Below are positions 31,558 through 32,560 of a stretch of DNA of 32,560 nt, piece after piece. The position numbers and the translations under genes were made by a program. The notes below the pieces were generated by a model. That model searched no databases. It was given only the letters and a program-made list of their open reading frames with translations, and was not told the origin of the DNA. Each line of letters starts with the position of its first letter. Position 1 is the first letter of the stretch. Location: contig CANQKF010000018.1 of assembly GCA_947624445.1 (NCBI GenBank), positions 1-32,560 of the forward strand. The letters are read 5' to 3'. Origin of the DNA: an uncultured Clostridia bacterium (GTDB taxonomy: Bacteria; Bacillota; Clostridia; Christensenellales; Borkfalkiaceae).

Positions 31558-32331
31558 ATGAAAAAGATCTTGCTTGCATGCTTCCTGTTTGCGGTGGCGG
31601 TTTGCGCGGCGGGGTGCGTTGCGCCGCGGCAGTTTGAAATTTCCCTGAAAGAGGGGCTGTTTCAGGGGACCTCCGATCGCAATCCCGCGTTGACGGTCAG
31701 CGTGGAATTTTCGGAAATGGATCGGGCGGAATACGTTAAAACGCATGAAAATAAGGTCAAAGATCTTTCGACGACCGATACCAAATTCTACACGCCGTAT
31801 CATGTGGATCTCGTCATCAGCGAGGGAAACGAAAATTATGTGTTAAAGTTTGCGGAACTTGCCGCGCGGAACGTCGTCACGACGGATACTTATCGGGTGA
31901 AAAATTTGCAGGGCGACGCCTTCCTCCGCGCATTGGATCTTTCGGATGTGACGCTCAAATTGGCCGACCACGATGGCGATAAAACGGTCGACGAGCTGAC
32001 AATGGACTTTTTGAAAAACGGCGAAGCGGATCGCGTTATTCTCAAATTTATTTCCGCGGGCGGGGAGACTTCCTACGAGCATCGCAATTTCCGATATAAT
32101 TGCCGCTTAACTTGCGATGCGGCGATAAAATTCAGCGAAAAGGCGGGCGATACTTTTTGGGCGGGAAGCGAATTATCCTATGAGATCGGAACGATCGAAG
32201 GGTACAAGGTCGTCATGTACGTCAACGGGGAACCGTATACGGAAATCGACCCGATCGCCGAAGTCATGCGGTTCCGCTACGTCACGGGATATCGCGACGT
32301 CGACATCGACTTCCGCGCCGTGAAAAAATGA
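31558..32331 (+). CDS. Predicted lipoprotein of unknown function
   Basis: 257 residues with a signal peptide and lipobox (CAAGC, lipidated Cys20), so exported and membrane-anchored. The mature part is predicted mostly beta-strand, with an Asp-rich ADHDGDKTVDE stretch at the centre that could bind calcium. I recognise no family. Base composition differs from the neighbours: 114 G+C in 240 counted bases (31801-31860 and 31921-32100), against 82 in 120 for 30901-31020 of the methyltransferase. ATG 31558 has ATAGGAGGT upstream. It lies next to the tRNA-Leu fragment, so it may have been acquired horizontally. Confidence 0.8.
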   Translation: MKKILLACFLFAVAVCAAGCVAPRQFEISLKEGLFQGTSDRNPALTVSVEFSEMDRAEYVKTHENKVKDLSTTDTKFYTPYHVDLVISEGNENYVLKFAELAARNVVTTDTYRVKNLQGDAFLRALDLSDVTLKLADHDGDKTVDELTMDFLKNGEADRVILKFISAGGETSYEHRNFRYNCRLTCDAAIKFSEKAGDTFWAGSELSYEIGTIEGYKVVMYVNGEPYTEIDPIAEVMRFRYVTGYRDVDIDFRAVKK

Positions 32332-32364
32332 ACCGATGATAGAAAACCTTAAACAATGCGGCGC

Positions 32365-32376
32365 GGTGCCGGTGAT
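32365..32376 (+). repeat. 12-bp direct repeat copy of the tRNA-Leu acceptor end
   Basis: GGTGCCGGTGAT at 32365-32376 is repeated at 32486-32497, where it is the complement of the tRNA-Leu acceptor 3' end. It is followed by a GGGGTCGAA...TTCGACCCC hairpin (32418-32443) that also resembles the T-arm sequence. It may be a vestige of an older tRNA end, or chance. Confidence 0.4.
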
Positions 32377-32452
32377 ATCTTCGCCCGCGGCTCGATGGCT
32401 TCGGCTTCGCCTCGCGCGGGGTCGAAAAAGGATCTTCGACCCCTCACGGCAC

Positions 32453-32485
32453 AAAAGAGCGACCCTGAAAAGGGCCGCTCTTTTT
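32453..32485. terminator. Terminator hairpin next to the tRNA-Leu 3' end
   Basis: AAAAGAGCG-A-CCCT-GAAA-AGGG-C-CGCTCTTTT with one internal A/C mismatch and T5 after it on the plus strand (A-rich on the other side). It can end the minus-strand tRNA transcript directly after its CCA, and also plus-strand transcription from the lipoprotein gene. Confidence 0.85.
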
Positions 32486-32539
32486 GGTGCCGGTGATCGG
32501 GGTCGAACCGATACGGTATCACTACCACAGGATTTTGAG
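32485..32539 (-). tRNA. 3' half of tRNA-Leu(CAA), interrupted at the anticodon loop
   Basis: Read on the minus strand the segment gives anticodon loop CTCAAAA (32539-32533, anticodon CAA), the 3' anticodon strand TCCTG and a class II variable arm GGTAGTGATACC. A T-arm with GTTCGAC follows (ATCGGTTCGACCCCGAT), then the acceptor end CACCGGCACCA with encoded CCA. Beyond 32539 the 5' anticodon strand should pair with TCCTG, but the bases present (CATAA) do not, and no D-arm can be formed before the window end. Either a mobile element is integrated here, or the contig end is chimeric. Confidence 0.8.
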
Positions 32540-32560
32540 TTATGAATCCAAAACTATAAC

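Noticed and set aside
32336..32545. 69-codon open frame at the right end
   Set aside because: It runs through a terminator hairpin and the tRNA fragment; no ribosome site.

Overview
The window is a gene-dense, high-GC stretch (coding DNA roughly 60-70% G+C where counted) from a strictly or mainly anaerobic bacterium, most likely an uncultivated member of the Bacillota, class Clostridia. The grounds are the gene order murB / PHP / whiA / dnaE / pfkA, the anaerobic ribonucleotide reductase pair nrdD-nrdG, the bifunctional AdhE, strong Gram-positive-type Shine-Dalgarno sites, TTGACA/TATAAT promoters and a DUF1540 protein. The order-level placement is only a guess. No phage, transposase, CRISPR array or rRNA was seen.

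Layout. 1-2100: the 3' part of rho, then a ROK-family glucokinase, closed by a perfect bidirectional hairpin. 2156-4750 (minus): an unusual 864-residue protein with a PadR-type winged helix, a very long charged coiled coil and four predicted C-terminal membrane helices, behind a consensus promoter. 4891-6126 (plus): a YkvI-like membrane protein whose reading frame runs 336 bp into the opposing gene. 5791-8367 (minus): a three-gene ABC importer operon (lipoprotein receptor, ATPase, permease) of the NMT1/SsuABC/TauABC type. 8474-13840 (plus): valS and adhE, each with its own promoter. 13945-14391 (minus): a solitary rplI. 14486-15764 (plus): a small DUF1540 Cys-rich protein and an orphan solute-binding-like protein.

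15804-24131 is a collinear block: murB, a PHP-domain hydrolase, whiA, dnaE, pfkA and a PfkB-family sugar-phosphate kinase (1-phosphofructokinase type). It joins cell-wall precursor synthesis, a division/envelope regulator, replication and glycolysis. 24132-24442 is a regulatory region with a NrdR box pair and a consensus promoter ahead of nrdD-nrdG. Then come an M29 aminopeptidase, a metal-chaperone module of two COG0523 GTPases (one with a long His/Asp/Glu-rich loop, one joined to a YcgQ/TIGR03943-like C-terminal domain), a short RsmB-type rRNA m5C methyltransferase and an AT-richer lipoprotein gene. The window closes with the 3' half of a tRNA-Leu(CAA) on the minus strand. Its sequence stops matching a tRNA exactly at the anticodon loop, which looks like either an integration (att) junction or a contig-end artefact.

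Most interesting for follow-up: the membrane-anchored PadR/coiled-coil protein, the two-GTPase metal module, the interrupted tRNA-Leu, and the convergent overprinted C-terminus of the YkvI-like gene.
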